A stretch of DNA of 64,000 nucleotides from Notospermus geniculatus (Eukaryota > Nemertea > Pilidiophora > Heteronemertea > Lineidae): contig NMRB01000225.1 in assembly GCA_002633025.1 (NCBI GenBank), positions 85,587 through 149,586 on the forward strand, given 5' to 3'. The notes beneath the pieces are model-generated. The model made no database searches, had not been told where the DNA came from, and saw nothing but the letters and a program-made list of their open reading frames with translations. Positions 37,944 through 51,230 of this stretch are shown here, one piece after another. Made by a program: the position numbers and the translations under genes. The stretch's first letter is position 1. The number at the start of each line of letters is the position of its first letter.

Positions 37944-40900
37944 CTAATTTGACATAGGTCGCGGTGGTTGACTGTCAACTTTAAACCTTGGCCCTGGTTT
38001 ATTGTGGGTGCCAGGTTTCGTAATGTCGGCCACTTCCTGATCTGAACTATCATCAGCACCTTTCTTTTTAGCACGTCGTGAGGAAAGCTGCTCAAGACCC
38101 GATTCTTCGGCGGAAATACGAGCAACCAATGGACAATGAATCGGTGAACCTGTGAACATAAGTGGGGGTACCACCTTCGGAATATCAATATCTGCCTCCT
38201 CAAACTTTTCCTCAGGGACGAATTCCCGTAGTTTTGCAACTGTTTGCAAGAGGGCGGCACGTTCCATTTCCAATGTCCGAATGTGCGATTTTAGCTTGTT
38301 GACATTTGCCTGCATATTATTTGTATTCAATTGTAGACTGTGTTGTGTGCCGTGCGCAGCTTGCAGTTGTTCTAACAGTTCCATATTTTGGCGTTTAAGA
38401 TTCCGATTCGCTGCTTCCAGCTTCTGAATCTGGTCATTTTCACCTCGCTGAGGCGATGTAATCATTTCCTCCTGTAGGACGTGGTACTCCACTTCATACG
38501 CCTGAAGTTGCTTCGAGACGTCCAATTGAAACACTTGATTGAACACGCGCTCCATTTGGATGATTCCGAGAGACGGCAGCATTGTTTTCAGAAATTCCAC
38601 AATCGTCTCAAAGCTGTTGCACTGCATCAAAAGTTCTTTGTGGTTGCCTAGCAACACTAGTGCGACCTTGAAGACAACCTCAATGCCTTGTAGGAAGAGG
38701 AGATCTGGAAAATAAGACAGAAAGAACTCTAATAACAATTTTTTGTATCGTAACACTGATTACCGTATTACGGAAGCATCTTTTTCTACAAAGTAGTTGC
38801 AATTTACACTCTGCGTAAACGAATTGTAACTTTGAACTATTCTTTGTAATTACACTTACCGAATACACGTGCCACAAAACCTAGAGGATACTGGGATGCA
38901 AACAGAGTCAGAAACCAGGGAGCAGCGTACAGCGTTGGTGCAATCTCATGAGTCTCAAAATGCTCGTAGAGATCCCGATAGTTATCGTGCAGCAAGCGAG
39001 ATAACTGGTACATCTGGATCTGCAGGGCGACCATATCCGGTCGGTACTGTCGCCGTAGGCCCATATTGAACATGAGGTATTTCAGAACAGCAAATGCGTT
39101 GTCCTCCTTCATCTGAAAAGATGCATGAAGATGTTGTAGTTCTTTTATGCACACATGAAAACTAGAGGTACATACATACAATGTTTCAACGCGATAGCTT
39201 AAGCCACTCTCAAAATACAGGCCTTTGAATTTTTTCACAAAATGCCCCCTACTGGCCAAAGTAGGAATTACATCGCACCCAAAATCAAACTTGACCTAGA
39301 TTTTGTGGTCATACACACCCATATGCAATATGAAAATGACCCGCCAAAAACTGAAGGTGCTATCCATCTGACAAGGAAAAAGTTTATGGACACACGCACG
39401 CATGACAGACCACCACTAAAGGCACCAAGCACAGCATATTAAGCCCTTTTGGCCTATGGGCCAAGCGGGCTAAAAAACAGCATAATACAGAGTTCATGTA
39501 GGTCAGGGGAACTGTCAGCAAACAGAGTCAAAATCCATGTGGTTTTCTTGTGAACTTACGTGCATCAGAAGGACTCCAGCCACGAAACTGAGCCCCTGGC
39601 AATAACCAACTTCCTTATCAAGTAAGGAATATGCTTTGAGGATGTTGAAGAGGGCAAGTTGACCGGCGCCAAGCTGCGTGTTGAAGTATGGGTGGTTGGG
39701 GAATGTACGACCTGTAAGAAGAACAATCACCCCATAATTTTGTGAACAATATCTCCCAATGGGTGATCGAGTATAATACCACTTCAGGAACAGTATCTGC
39801 GAATGAATGATTGAGTATAGAGCTTGTGCAGTGGCTCATGCATAGTGAGGTCACTTTTGACCGGCAGTCCACCACGCTGACGTCGACGATAAAGTGCTCA
39901 TGTGTAGATCCCGTCATGGTTGAAGCCACACACAATCCCTTGTGCCTTGCGACAAATTGTGCCATGTGGGTCGATGACATCATTTGACATCAATTCGCCC
40001 GCCAAGATGGCGAATATTTCTGTAGTGACGTCATGTGCACAAGCTCTACAATATTAAACTCTCATAAGAGGGTTGCCTGTGGGTACATGCTGGCATACAA
40101 GGGGGGACGTTGAATATGTGTATTCCAATGCAAAAATTAGTGTCATGTATTATCGAGAATTTACTTGGAGAACGCCGTATCATTGGACAAGCCATCACAG
40201 AGTAAATATCCTACCTAAGTCAATGAGTATTGCATGTTGGTGAGTCGTGAGTTGTTTCAGCAGACGATCGTACGGAACATTTGTATCAAAGCTTGGGTCG
40301 CCCAGTCCAGGGTAGTTCAAATGAAGCTGTTCAACCAGTAGGATCCACACATCACCTCGTCGGGATCGCGGAACACCTGAGTGGACAATGTTACATTTAA
40401 AAGCAAAATAACGATAGAGATTGACAATGAACATAATTGGATATGCAGTCATTGCAGCAACCAAGTTATTGGTAATATTAAGCAGTTAACCCAATGCGTA
40501 GAGCCACTTATTCTTTTGCACCTTCCATCTGTAGCTTTCACCACCCTGAACCGCAGTGACAGTGATTTTGGTTTTCAGATTAGAGGTGATGGGGATTTTT
40601 GTCAAAAAGTGGGCGTGGTCTTCTAGGCGGCTCACGGCAGGGCGGTTTAGGGTGGCATCTTGGGTTAATGGTTAATACAGGGACGGGTATAGTGTGAAGC
40701 TACTCACCATGTTTGACAGCATCAAGAAGTTTATTAGAATCAAATTTCACATTGATTCGGTTTGGCGTGTGGATCATGCTGTCCCAGACCAACGTCACTT
40801 CTTTCAAACATGGCGTAATCTCTTCGTAATCCAGCTTCATGCGCTTGGTTTCCATCTCATCTTGACGAGCTGGAATCGAAAGAATGTACATGTATGTGCA

Positions 40901-43900
40901 AAATTCAGCGAGTGATAGTATAAATTACAGCTCCTTCTTCCTGCATGAACTCAAGAATTTTCATAGGTTTTTAAAGGCACAAACAGACAGAGTGGACATA
41001 GTACTGGGTACGAGGTTCTCTCATCGGCATCACCAGACAAACATGCCCCACATGCTTGCCCTGAAATTCCGGCATGTATGAATTAGCATCCATATGTCAA
41101 TTTCATACACTGTTGACAGTTGGAAAACTCTGGGGGCCATATTCATAAAGGATGTTTAAGATTTAGACGCGTGTAACTTCATGAAATGCATGGTGGAAGT
41201 GTGTAGGCTACATTGTACATTTAGTGAAGTTACACGCGTCTTAAGTCTTAAACACCCTTTGGGCCATATGCACCAAGCGAAGATTATCTTGAACTCAGGT
41301 TGAGCGACAACTTTTCCATTGTCACATCATGCTCTGGCAAACCTGAACAATAGAAAAGTTGTGGCTCAACCTAAGTTCAAGATGATCTTCGTTTGGTGCA
41401 TACGCCCTTTATGTATATGGCCCTGGGTGTTTTGTAAGTGACTATCTACTTTAGCAGAAATTGTGGGTGTCAGAAATTTAGTTGTGCTTTGCTTTCAAGT
41501 AGTTAGGCATCTCTAAAATCTGTTAGAAAATACTTAACGAAATAGGAGATTTTCAAAAGCCTATGATATCCCACATGCTACGATCCTGGTTGATAATCTA
41601 ATAGTATTACAAGTTCCAAGGCCCAGCAAGTATTACAAATCACATTGACGAGGGAAAATCGCAAATCAAAATTGTGAAATATGTGAAAAGTAATATCCCT
41701 TATGCCAAAAATTGTGAAAAACTACAACCCATTTCACTATATGTGTGACCAGATGTGTGCATTATATCTTTACCTACTGAACATTTAAGAGAAAAATTTC
41801 ATTGCAGAGTGCAGGGAAAACGTGTATCAGTGAACAACGAAGAGAACAGGTGAAGACATACAACAGATAACACGAGACAGACACATATAACGATTATTTA
41901 TTAAATGAGATTTCCCAGTGATGTTACCAGTTGTATTTGTAAGTAGGAACTTTTATTGAAATGAATAGACGAATCTCAGATTTACAGGGCTCTCACTGGA
42001 GTTTTCAGTAGACGGGTCAGAGACTTCTGTGTATTTTTTTTCTGGGGCCAGCCCTCAGAAGTCAGGGGTCAGCCACGGCCCTTTCGCAACACTGGGTGAA
42101 TCTTCATGCGTCGCACTGACTCCTGCTTTTTATTGTGCTTCAGACTACGTACTTTGCACGTATTTGACCCGAGACCTCGGGTCATTGAGAGCCCTGGACA
42201 TAAGCGACAAAGATCTGCACTCTTCCACCGAAGTCTCAACCATAACCTTGGTCTGAAACTGAATGACATGACACAGACAACCCCCATGACAGTGACTTCG
42301 AAGACGTTACATCAGCATCGACCACAGCTGAATCACGGACTCCGTCACGTCACCTGCTTTCAGATCAAGGTTCTGGTTGAGATTTCTGCAGAAGTGCGCA
42401 GATCACGCCAATTCGAGAATGGTCTATATATTGCTGAAAAGCAAATGGAGACCCATGCTTCTTCAGCAAGCACACCTCCACATCGTTGTGAAGGCCTTCA
42501 TCCACTTCAGCATTTCATGTCTGCTACCAGCTGAATGCGTCAATCAAATGCAAAGTGAAATACTCAAGTTGACGAAGGCCGCCTGCGAACATTTTCTAAA
42601 CGTACCGACCAATGTTAAAATGTTAAATTGTTAGAAAATACCATGCCCACACAGATCATGAGTTATGAGGCGTTATTCAGGCCAAGAATGTATTCTTATT
42701 GGATACCAACGGTTTAGGGATTGTCCAATGATATCTCAGAAAACTGCTTCAATCTTGGGGCTCATGCAAAGCCCTCCCTCCATAGAGGCTTTGCAATGAC
42801 GTCATCCTGGCGGCCATTCTGGAGGATACAGGGTGCAGAGGTGTGAGCCGACCGTGACATGACTTGCGTGAAGTGTGCCACCGTCATTCATTGGGGCATG
42901 CACGGCTCATTTTGCTGTGCCTCTGCAGCATGTGTACTCCAGCACGGCGGCTTGTGACGTCATATGCAAACCCTCTATAGAACCAACCTACCCCTACACT
43001 GCAACAAACAGTGACCTCATTTCATGACAATCTCTAAACAATAGATACCTCAACCGAGAATACTTCAACAACCTGATCACCAACAAACAATAAACTTACC
43101 CCCTACGTCTGAAAATACAACAATAGAAGCCAACTGATAAGCTCAAATAAGAACCATGTTTGGTGATTTCAAGTGACAGAAACCAAGAGATCGTAAAACA
43201 CAATATCTGAGAACATAGAAAACATATGATCACAACAGGCAAGCCTAAAGATACAACACAGAGTTGTAACATTTTGTAACTAAGTATACATATACTGTGG
43301 CAAAGAAGTACAACACCTATTTTTTGGCTCACCTTTGAATAAGACAATTGATCGTGACCCATAGATTACGAAATACCCTATGCATGGAAAATGGACAATT
43401 CCACATTAGAACTTTCTGATCCCAATCATTTTAATTCACAGAAACTCATTTAGTATTAAATTTTTCATAGTAAGCTGGACAGCAAATACACAAGGTCCAG
43501 CCAAGCCCACAGTAATTCTTGTTGATTTCAGGGGGAATATTCATGTACAAATATGATTTCTGCACCAGAGCGTACATATAATGCTTCATCTGATCTAAAA
43601 TGGCTCACAATGTACACAGAGGAATACTCCCTATACATATATACACCCATTATCATTGTGAATAAAGGATGAAATGGGGTCCCGCAGGGTTCTCTATTTA
43701 CTCCCTTACCTTGCAAGTTCTTGTTTTCTTTTTCCATTCTGATCAAAAGTAACGTCTCCAGGATGGCTTTCTTCCACATTTCTTTGTAATCACGTTTGAC
43801 TGGTGTTAATTTTGGCACAGGACTTTCTTGATAATTTGATGTCGAAAGGGAGTCGCTCTCGTAATGTTCTGGTGTACTCTCTGAGGTTTCTGAAACAGTA

Positions 43901-46900
43901 AAAAATATGTCAATTTAATGGACATCTTTCTATGCAAAAAGCAAAAGCAGCAAATCTCAGGAAGAAAATCTTCAATTAAATTACGGTAGGACTTACCTTC
44001 AATGGAAGACGGCTTGGGTGTGTGTGCAGGGGTGACAACGCTGATGAAAATAGCCTGCCGCCATGAGCCACGCCTTTTCTTAGGCGACTTCGTTGGTGTC
44101 AGGAAACTATCAGCAGAAATGGTCTTCTCGACCTGCTGGTGGCGTGGGGATAGCTGTGGATTACCAATCGTTGCACCTTCCATTGCGCTGTGACGAGGGC
44201 TGGAAAAAAGATCAATTAAAAGTTGAATTTTTTTACCAAATAGTACAAAAATTTGTGTTCAGTTTTTGGCATAAAAAGGGGAATTCTGATTCACAAGAAA
44301 GCCTGGTAAGGGAACTTAATTCCTGCGAGTTGCACTGTACTGCCAGTTTGGCACAACCTAACCAGCCGGCCATGGAGGATTTTCTTCACGGCCTAGCAGT
44401 GGCGCATGCAAAATTATCAACTTACGATAGCTTTGGACTCCCCTTCAGGGGCGACTTCTGATCATTATGATTCCTAAGATCTGCCACCCGTGGTGGCAAG
44501 GAGATTTTCCGGTGGCGATTGTCCGCTGAGTTTTCAGCCGTTGTTGAGCTCCGTGCTCGTCTGAGGTGAGGCTGGTCATCTCGGCGGGAAGCCCAGGGCA
44601 GACGCTCGCTGAATTCTTTCTTGATGGGTGATGGGCATGGCGACTGATCGGGGGTGTTGGATGCTGATGAATCCTGGGAGGAAATGAAAACCATCAATAA
44701 GGCCCTTAGCTCATAAAATCTGCAACAATGATACCAACGTGCTCTCTCCCTCTGTCTCTGCACAAACATTGCTGTGACGTAGGGACAAGGACTAGACCAC
44801 TGATTACCTCAGAATGGTATAAGGTATGCTCTAAAATTTACGGGCCAATGTCAATGTGCTATTTGTTAGGACTGCTAGTGCAGTGCTACCACCAATTAAC
44901 CCCTTAACTCTGTGATTTTTTTAGTTAAAATTTTTCTTTCTTAAAAAAAATTTGCCAAAAAAGTATTTGACACATTAGGTTCCAGACGTGATATAACATC
45001 CTACGCAGTGTGAAGCGCCATTTCCTTGCAGGGCGTACTATTACGTCTTACGCAAGCTGAGATCCTCGGATGTTTCCGGGGGTTCCCCGGATTTCGTAAT
45101 GACGCAATAGTATGCCGTACCCAGTTAAGGGGTTAACAATGAACTCCCTCACTGTAACTACAACTTGGCATTGTTAGAATATAAATCAAGCTTCCAGCAA
45201 AAATTGCAAGTGAATACCAGAAATGCTGGATGACATAAATGAAGCAACTTGTGCAGTGCGGAACTGAATGGAAAAATTCGACAAGGGTGAGTATTTTTAC
45301 ACAAAAACAACTGAAAAGTTTGACTGAAAAAAAATGCATTTGCCATTGTCAGAAATCCATTCTGTTTCCATGAAACAGACATGTAACCAAGGGTTTATGG
45401 ATACAAGGCAGGCACGGATGGGGAAAGCTAACGTACTTCATTCAGTTTACTATACATTGTACAACATTCACTGTACATGCATGGAGATAAGTTACGGGTC
45501 AAGAGTCAGGAGTGAACCAAAGTGTATCAGTAAATCTCGGAAGTGCCCATGTTACTCTGCATGAATGGTTAGGCCAAAGTCACTTTCACAATTTTATAAC
45601 TATTGCCATTATGTGTACATCCCAACCCAATTCTGATGGTGTTTAGACTGATATAACCAAGAACTGAGGGTGTATAACAGGGTTTGTACACCGCCTGTCT
45701 CCCAAATTTCCAGGACTTTCCAGGGCAGGAATGGCAAAATTCCAGGACACTCTGCGGCATGGAAAACATAAAATTTCAAGATACTGTCCCATACCGACTC
45801 TCCTTGAAATTGATGTGGGGAGGTGTCAGAGACCTGGGGTTGGGGATTAGGCCTAAGCACATCTTGACAAAGAATTGCTTTTGACAGTTTTTTCTTTATT
45901 GAAAAGGACTCAATTTTCCATGACAATTCCAGGACATCTTGGCAATTTCGTTGATTTTCAAGGATTTCCAGGCCTGGATTTTGTTAACTCGGAATTCCAT
46001 GACATTCCAGGTTTTCCCATCTTGTCCAAACAAGGCTATCGACTCCGTATCAACTCCGTCTTTAGCCTTGTCCGAATCATGTCATCTTTTCCGTTAATGC
46101 ATAAATTATTAATGAACCTGACCCCTACTTGACCCCGCCTCCGAGCCAATCAGAACTCGCGAAACAAATCACCGTTGGACACTTTCTTTGCTCTTCACGC
46201 TCGCATCTGTAACACGGATTTTGATTGGCACGTCGATTTTCCTTCGCGCCCCGATGATTGGCTGAGGCTCTCACCCCTCAGAAACGGGAAATGTGGTGGA
46301 TTCGAACCAGGCTAGATGGCCGTCAGGCCAGATAGACTGGTGGGAACCAGATGGGTTTTCCAGGATGCGTATGAACCCTGGCATAATTAGGCCAATGGTT
46401 GGAAAAGTGAGCTTTAAGAGTTTAAAGAGTGTTAAAGTAACCAATAAAATGTTAGTCACAATCCCATGAAAGTTAGACATGACAGACTGCACACACGCAC
46501 GCATTCAGCTTTGTATTGTCTTTCTGTTAGAGGCATATGTGTTAACGCAGTCGGTTCTATGACTAGATGCTTACTGTTAGATAGCTGATAGCAGGTTCAA
46601 CAGCGCTATTAGATCGCCCACGCACCTCTCGCGTATCCAGCTCCTCCCTACTACTTTTACGCTGCAAGAAAAATTCCTCATGAATTCAGGAAACTCGCAT
46701 GCATAGGACCAACTCAGAGAAACAATTTCCACGTCCACCGAAACGGCCCCAATTCCGTACCATCTTGAAGAGTGCCCACTTCCACTTACACAACGTAAGA
46801 GTTCATCCCACAGTTTACATAACAGTGGCAGATGTCACTTCATTTCTTGACGGTACATCCTGGCACTTAGAGATGAAATAACCAAACAAACTGTACATGT

Positions 46901-49900
46901 AATCATGCAATGCATAAATGTACAGGCTCAGTGTTGCTGGTTCCACATGTATTCTCCAAATTTTTGCTTAGTATTTGAAGGCCTTGTGTTCATGTTGAAA
47001 TATTTGCCTCAAAAATCCTATCACTGACTTAATGAATCTGTGCACTCTGTGGGAAAATACACTACATTCATGCATTCTTCACAACAAGCATGCAAGGAAT
47101 AACAGGCACAGGTAAAGATCGGTAGCCGAAAAAGTCAGCAAGTATGACACAGATGCTGGGGTACGTTGCAGAGTGGAAAAAAATCTCAGCCTTCAGCATC
47201 AGATGCGAAAAAGCACAACTGGTGAAAAACTGAAGAAAATTGACGGCAGTGTTTTCAAATTAAAGCTTGGCAGCCCAACTTAAAGATAATCTTAAAGAAA
47301 TCAGCGCTCTCTAAATCCGTTCCACTTCACCTACCTTCATAAGATTTTCAAAAGAATTTGTCAATGAACGTTTGACCTTGTCTAGGCGCGATGCGGACAC
47401 CTTTCTAGTTGCTTCTATTAAATTAAACTGTAAACGAAAGAACAATGACAAAGAGCTACAGATGATACTTGTGCAGGAATAATCAGCCTTCAGTTATTTT
47501 CTGTGCAAATGAAATGTTGGCGCCATTTGTTGGCACCAACATCATACCGTACGACATAAAATTCTCTTTCACTACATATCATGCGCTGTGTAACTCGGCT
47601 GCAATGCCATCCCTAGACTGTGTGCAAATGGAGCGCCTGCCATTATTTCATTTCGAATGTCTTTGCCGTCATCATGGAACACTAGGATCATGACGATTGC
47701 TACAGATCCTTGGGAAAACGTTACAGCAGGCATACGCCAAAGCATCGTCCCCAGGAGTCGATCCACAATTTTGGAAAACAGGGGGCGCGCCTGGTCTCAC
47801 AGCAAGGGTTTTTACCTCGCTCCTCTTCATACACTCACACAAGTGCGTGTGTATGAAGAGGAGCGAAACCAAAGCCCTGGGAGGATGACGCCGAAGAAAC
47901 TATACACCAAGTACAGTTGAACTTTGTCATTTGCTATAAGACTAATCACAAAATTGCAGCTGTCATTTGCTATAAGACAAATCACAGAATCGCAGCTGTG
48001 CTCTCCTCCGAGTAGTAGATGAATGAGGGAAAAGCTCTTGCGAAAAGGCTCTTGTAATCTGATGAGACCTACACCAGCATCAGGGGAACTGAATGACGTG
48101 ACATCCTCATATGATACAGCGGGTACAAACTGAATACATGGCGGTAAGGTAACTGATATAAAGGATGGACGGAATACAGCGAGTATTGTGCAGCAATATT
48201 TACAAAAAGATACTCAACAAAAGTATAACTTGAAATGGTATCTGGTCACTTGCCTTCGGGCTACGCTCCACAAGAGAGCAGAGACCGAAAGGTAGCGATT
48301 TTAATCCTTGGTGGTTCTAGAGGCACTGGATTAGGACCAACTAAATTACCATGGAAACATCAACAAAGTACAAAACAGGGACACATGAAATTGTAGTCAT
48401 GCCTACTGATTCCTTATCCAGAAGAACCGGTTGTCTGATTTTTCAAACTGTCAACAAACCTCATTTTTCTTCTGTAACCGTTTGGTATCGCTCAGATGGA
48501 CGTGTGCGTTTTGTCGTGCTTCGCACACTCTCCGTAATCCTTTCATTAAAACCTCGTTCAAGTCCTGGGCAGTCATCGGATTATCAACCTGAAATGAAAT
48601 GGTCCATGGACCATGTGCTCACTCGTTTGGACACACAGTGTAATGACAGAGAGAGGTACATGTCAGTTACATGTATNATTTGGAGACGATCCAGTCATTA
48701 GTTCAGGAGTTATTGCACTTTTTGTGTTTTTGGTTTTGGCCACCTGGAGGCCAAGCCAAGAATCGAATCAGACCAAAACTTGGTGTCATAGGTCATCTGA
48801 CCTAGGGGTATGTATGTACTAAGTTTCAGATCAATAGCTCCAGCGGTTACGAAACGTGCCCTGCTAACGGACAACGACGGACGACGACGCCGGACGCCGC
48901 AGGACGATAAAAGCTCACTAGTGAGCTAAAAAGGAGACAACATACAGTAAGAAATGAACAACAGTGCCCTGTACAATACAACCTGTATGCCGGCACCTTA
49001 CACCCTACCACGCGTTTTTGTCAGACAATAGGGTGCCCCTGTATGTGGCCCGCAGTGCACACACGCTTAAGCCTACTCAAGTGGATTCATGCCACAACCA
49101 AAGATGCTTCCTCGAACCGTATCTCAAAGAAACCGTATCTCATACTCAGCAAGTCATCAAAATGACGCAACACGGACAACAACAAAAGTTACCTTAACTA
49201 TCATATTGATTTCATTCTGATCCTTTTCGGTTAAAGCATCAATTTTCTTCCGAATGATCTCAGTCGCTTTAGTAGCAGGAACACCTACAACAAATAACGG
49301 GCATTTAAGTCCACAATATTGTTTACCTTTCACTGGTACCCATAGGCCACAGTTACATCAAGCATTACATATACGTTTTAACATCCATCCATCAAGAGGT
49401 TTCAGAAGACATCAACCTTCTTGGCCCCCGAAGAGCCACTGCAAGATGAAAATTGGGCTGCAAACCACGGCTTCCACCAGCCCCTACTGCTGCCAATGGC
49501 TCAAGTATGAGAAAACTTCAACGTATGGTTCTCTTATAAATAGCCTACTTTTAACTCACCGTCAATATCTTGGCACAGTTTGTTTAGTTGGTGCATTGGA
49601 CACAATTCACACACCACACATGGTTCTTGGCACATTTATTGAATGCAGCATTGAAGGCCTGTTTCAGCCCTAGCATAATTTCCTCAACCTACAACAACAG
49701 AGTATTAATATAAACGTCAACAACATCTGTAGTTTGAAATCCGGTTCAAACTCGTCATACATACACAGTACCGATCGTAACGTCTGCCGACAAAATGTGA
49801 ACACAGGAGAGCAAAAGAGACCGAATCTCGCAACTTAATGATCAAGGATTGTGCAACCCACTTGCCTAATTGCCATTGGCTATTAAGGCTCGTTTCCACT

Positions 49901-51230
49901 ACTGCGGATGCCGCTGCGGTTTGCGGCAAGCGGGGTGGTTTTCACAGGCATTGGGATAACTAACACACCATGTTTTGTTGAGCCATCGAAGGATCATCCA
50001 AAACCCTGTGAGTGTAAAAATGGCACGCACGCCGCAAACCACGCCGGAATCCGCTGTAGAGGAAAAGGCCTTTACTCCACCTATTTGGCTATGAAGAAGT
50101 ATACTTACAACTGATTCTGTGGCACACTGGAATACATAGCAAGTGAAGACACTGGTTCCTTGCCCAGGGTCACGGGATATGAAACCAAAATGCTCTGGAT
50201 GGCGTGTACCCTAGAGGAGAGAACACAAAGTAAACATTAGGAATTACAACTTTGTCCACCTTCCATGGTCTGATCCAGTATCTCGTGTGAAGATGTAATG
50301 ATCTCTGACCAGAGCCATCTCAGGGAGCCCTGGCTTCCTTTCACTCAGTATTCAAGGTCAATAATACCGGTTATAAAATGATGATAATAGCTTGGTGTGC
50401 CGTCCACCACTCACCATTGGCATGATCAGTGACACTTTTAAGGCCAGGGACCAGGAATAGTAAAGTAGTTCAGGGAAGTTTGCCGTAACGCCAAGATAAC
50501 AAGTGGGTTTTTGGTCTCCTCTTGAAGACAGGGATGCTAGTATTCAAGGTCAATAATACCGGTTATAAAATGATGATAACAATTTTGGTGTGCTGTCCTC
50601 CATTAGCATGATCAGTGACACTTAAGGCTAGGGAATGGGAATGGTAACGCTATTCAGGGAAGACTGCCGTAAGGCCAAGATAACAAGTGGGGATTTGGTC
50701 TCCTCTTGAAGACAAGGATGCTAGACCTGCAACAAATTACTTTTGTAGAATGTTCCGGAGTCATGGAGCAGGAGCAGCACCTAAATAGGCCCTGTTGTCA
50801 CAGGAGCTTAACCTGCTCCTCAGCTCACGCAACAGTAGCTTGTCACCTGACCAGAGAGCACATGGCGGTTCTATGAGCAAGACTGTGGCCTAACATGATG
50901 ATGGAAAGAAACTCCGCAAAGACAAGCTCCTAAATCAAACCAAATCTTACCTGAGAGCAAAACGAAATATCCTTGAATCCCCGACTTAACATCACAGTTT
51001 TCTGATCAGTGCTAATCAAACACACCTCATCATCCCCAATCTGGAACAACATCACACAATTTTCGCTTGTACTCGACGGCAGCAGACATTTATTCAACGT
51101 GTCCTTCATCAAATTTTCTGTATCCTTCGCGGGTAAACGTCCACTCTCTGGATTCTTCGTATTATCATTGCTATCCGTAGTCCGCAACTTGGAGATTTTC
51201 AAATCGTCCGAAAGTTTCCGCCGAATTGAA
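37944..51230 (-). CDS. TBC1D1/TBC1D4: TBC1D1/TBC1D4 (AS160)-type RabGAP, copy A, 5'-truncated
   Basis: This family carries a Rab GTPase-activating domain that restrains GLUT4-type vesicle traffic until phosphorylated by AKT or AMPK. Exons in transcript order: 50951-51230 (5' part missing), 50109-50210, 49560-49688, 49193-49284, 48479-48588, 47335-47404, 44426-44673, 43997-44199, 43710-43889, 40708-40869, 40215-40376, 39560-39711, 38860-39112, 37944-38704. The first three encode the second PTB domain (KDISFCSQ, then [14 protein letters not shown]). A linker carries AKT-type basic-Ser sites ([20 protein letters not shown]). The TBC domain has the arginine finger in [13 protein letters not shown], split by an intron, and the glutamine finger in [13 protein letters not shown] coiled coil follows ([20 protein letters not shown]). 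The donor at 48479 (GTTACA) is weak. Exon 49560-49688 shows an apparent 1-bp frameshift. Upstream exons (first PTB domain) are absent: the frame stops at a duplication junction near 51230. Confidence 0.92.
41134..41423. mobile_element. Foldback element with nested foldback, copy A
   Basis: The outer element runs from GGGGCCATATTCATAAAGG to CTTTATGTATATGGCCC, with arms containing GACGCGTGTAACTTCA and its complement. Within its right end lies a second foldback (41261-41404 or -41407), starting GGGCCATATGCACCAAGCG and ending GGTGCATACG. CCCTTT occurs on both sides (41255-41260, 41405-41410). Copy B has the outer element without this insert. Confidence 0.7.
44896..45136. mobile_element. piggyBac-like MITE, copy A
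   Basis: TTAA at both ends (44896-44899, 45133-45136), with inner termini CCCCTTAACTCTG and the complement of CAGTTAAGGGG. Non-coding interior. The same insertion is present in copy B at 62004-62243, so it predates the split of the copies. Confidence 0.75.
46018..46353. mobile_element. hAT-like insertion specific to copy A
   Basis: A 336-bp block bounded by CATCTTGT and the complement-like ACCAGATG, with an 8-bp direct repeat GGTTTTCC on both sides (46010-46017, 46354-46361). Copy B near 63125-63140 has the uninterrupted target with a single GGTTTTCC. An 8-bp duplication is typical of hAT. Confidence 0.8.
46400..47334 (-). other. Copy A intron, no feature recognised
   Basis: This is the middle of the 2.6-kb intron between exons 47335-47404 and 44426-44673. 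It holds the left flank of sequence missing from copy B. No repeat or exon is apparent. Confidence 0.35.
47800..47880. mobile_element. Hairpin element, CAGGG/GAGGAGCGA family, copy 3
   Basis: Left arm AGGGTTTTTACCTCGCTCCT then CTTCATACAC; right arm GTGTATGAAGAGGAGCGAAA then CCAAAGCCCT. This is the best-preserved of the three family members. Confidence 0.75.
48590..48930. repeat. Dispersed repeat in the copy A intron, with a single N
   Basis: It starts near TCCATGGACCATGTGC, contains GCCACCTGGAGGCCA, GTTTCAGATCAATAGCTCC and GACGACGACGCCGGACGCCG, and ends AAGCTCACTAGTGAGCT. The N at 48677 marks a join or uncertain base. The first 75 bp recur at about 63195-63260. The corresponding place in A' (51619-51640) lacks the whole block. 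Confidence 0.6.

Noticed and set aside
48351-48701. Related plus-strand frames here and at 51261-51641 and 49254-49673 as a gene family
   Set aside because: They are antisense or intronic readings of duplicated TBC1D1/4 sequence; the real exons are on the minus strand.
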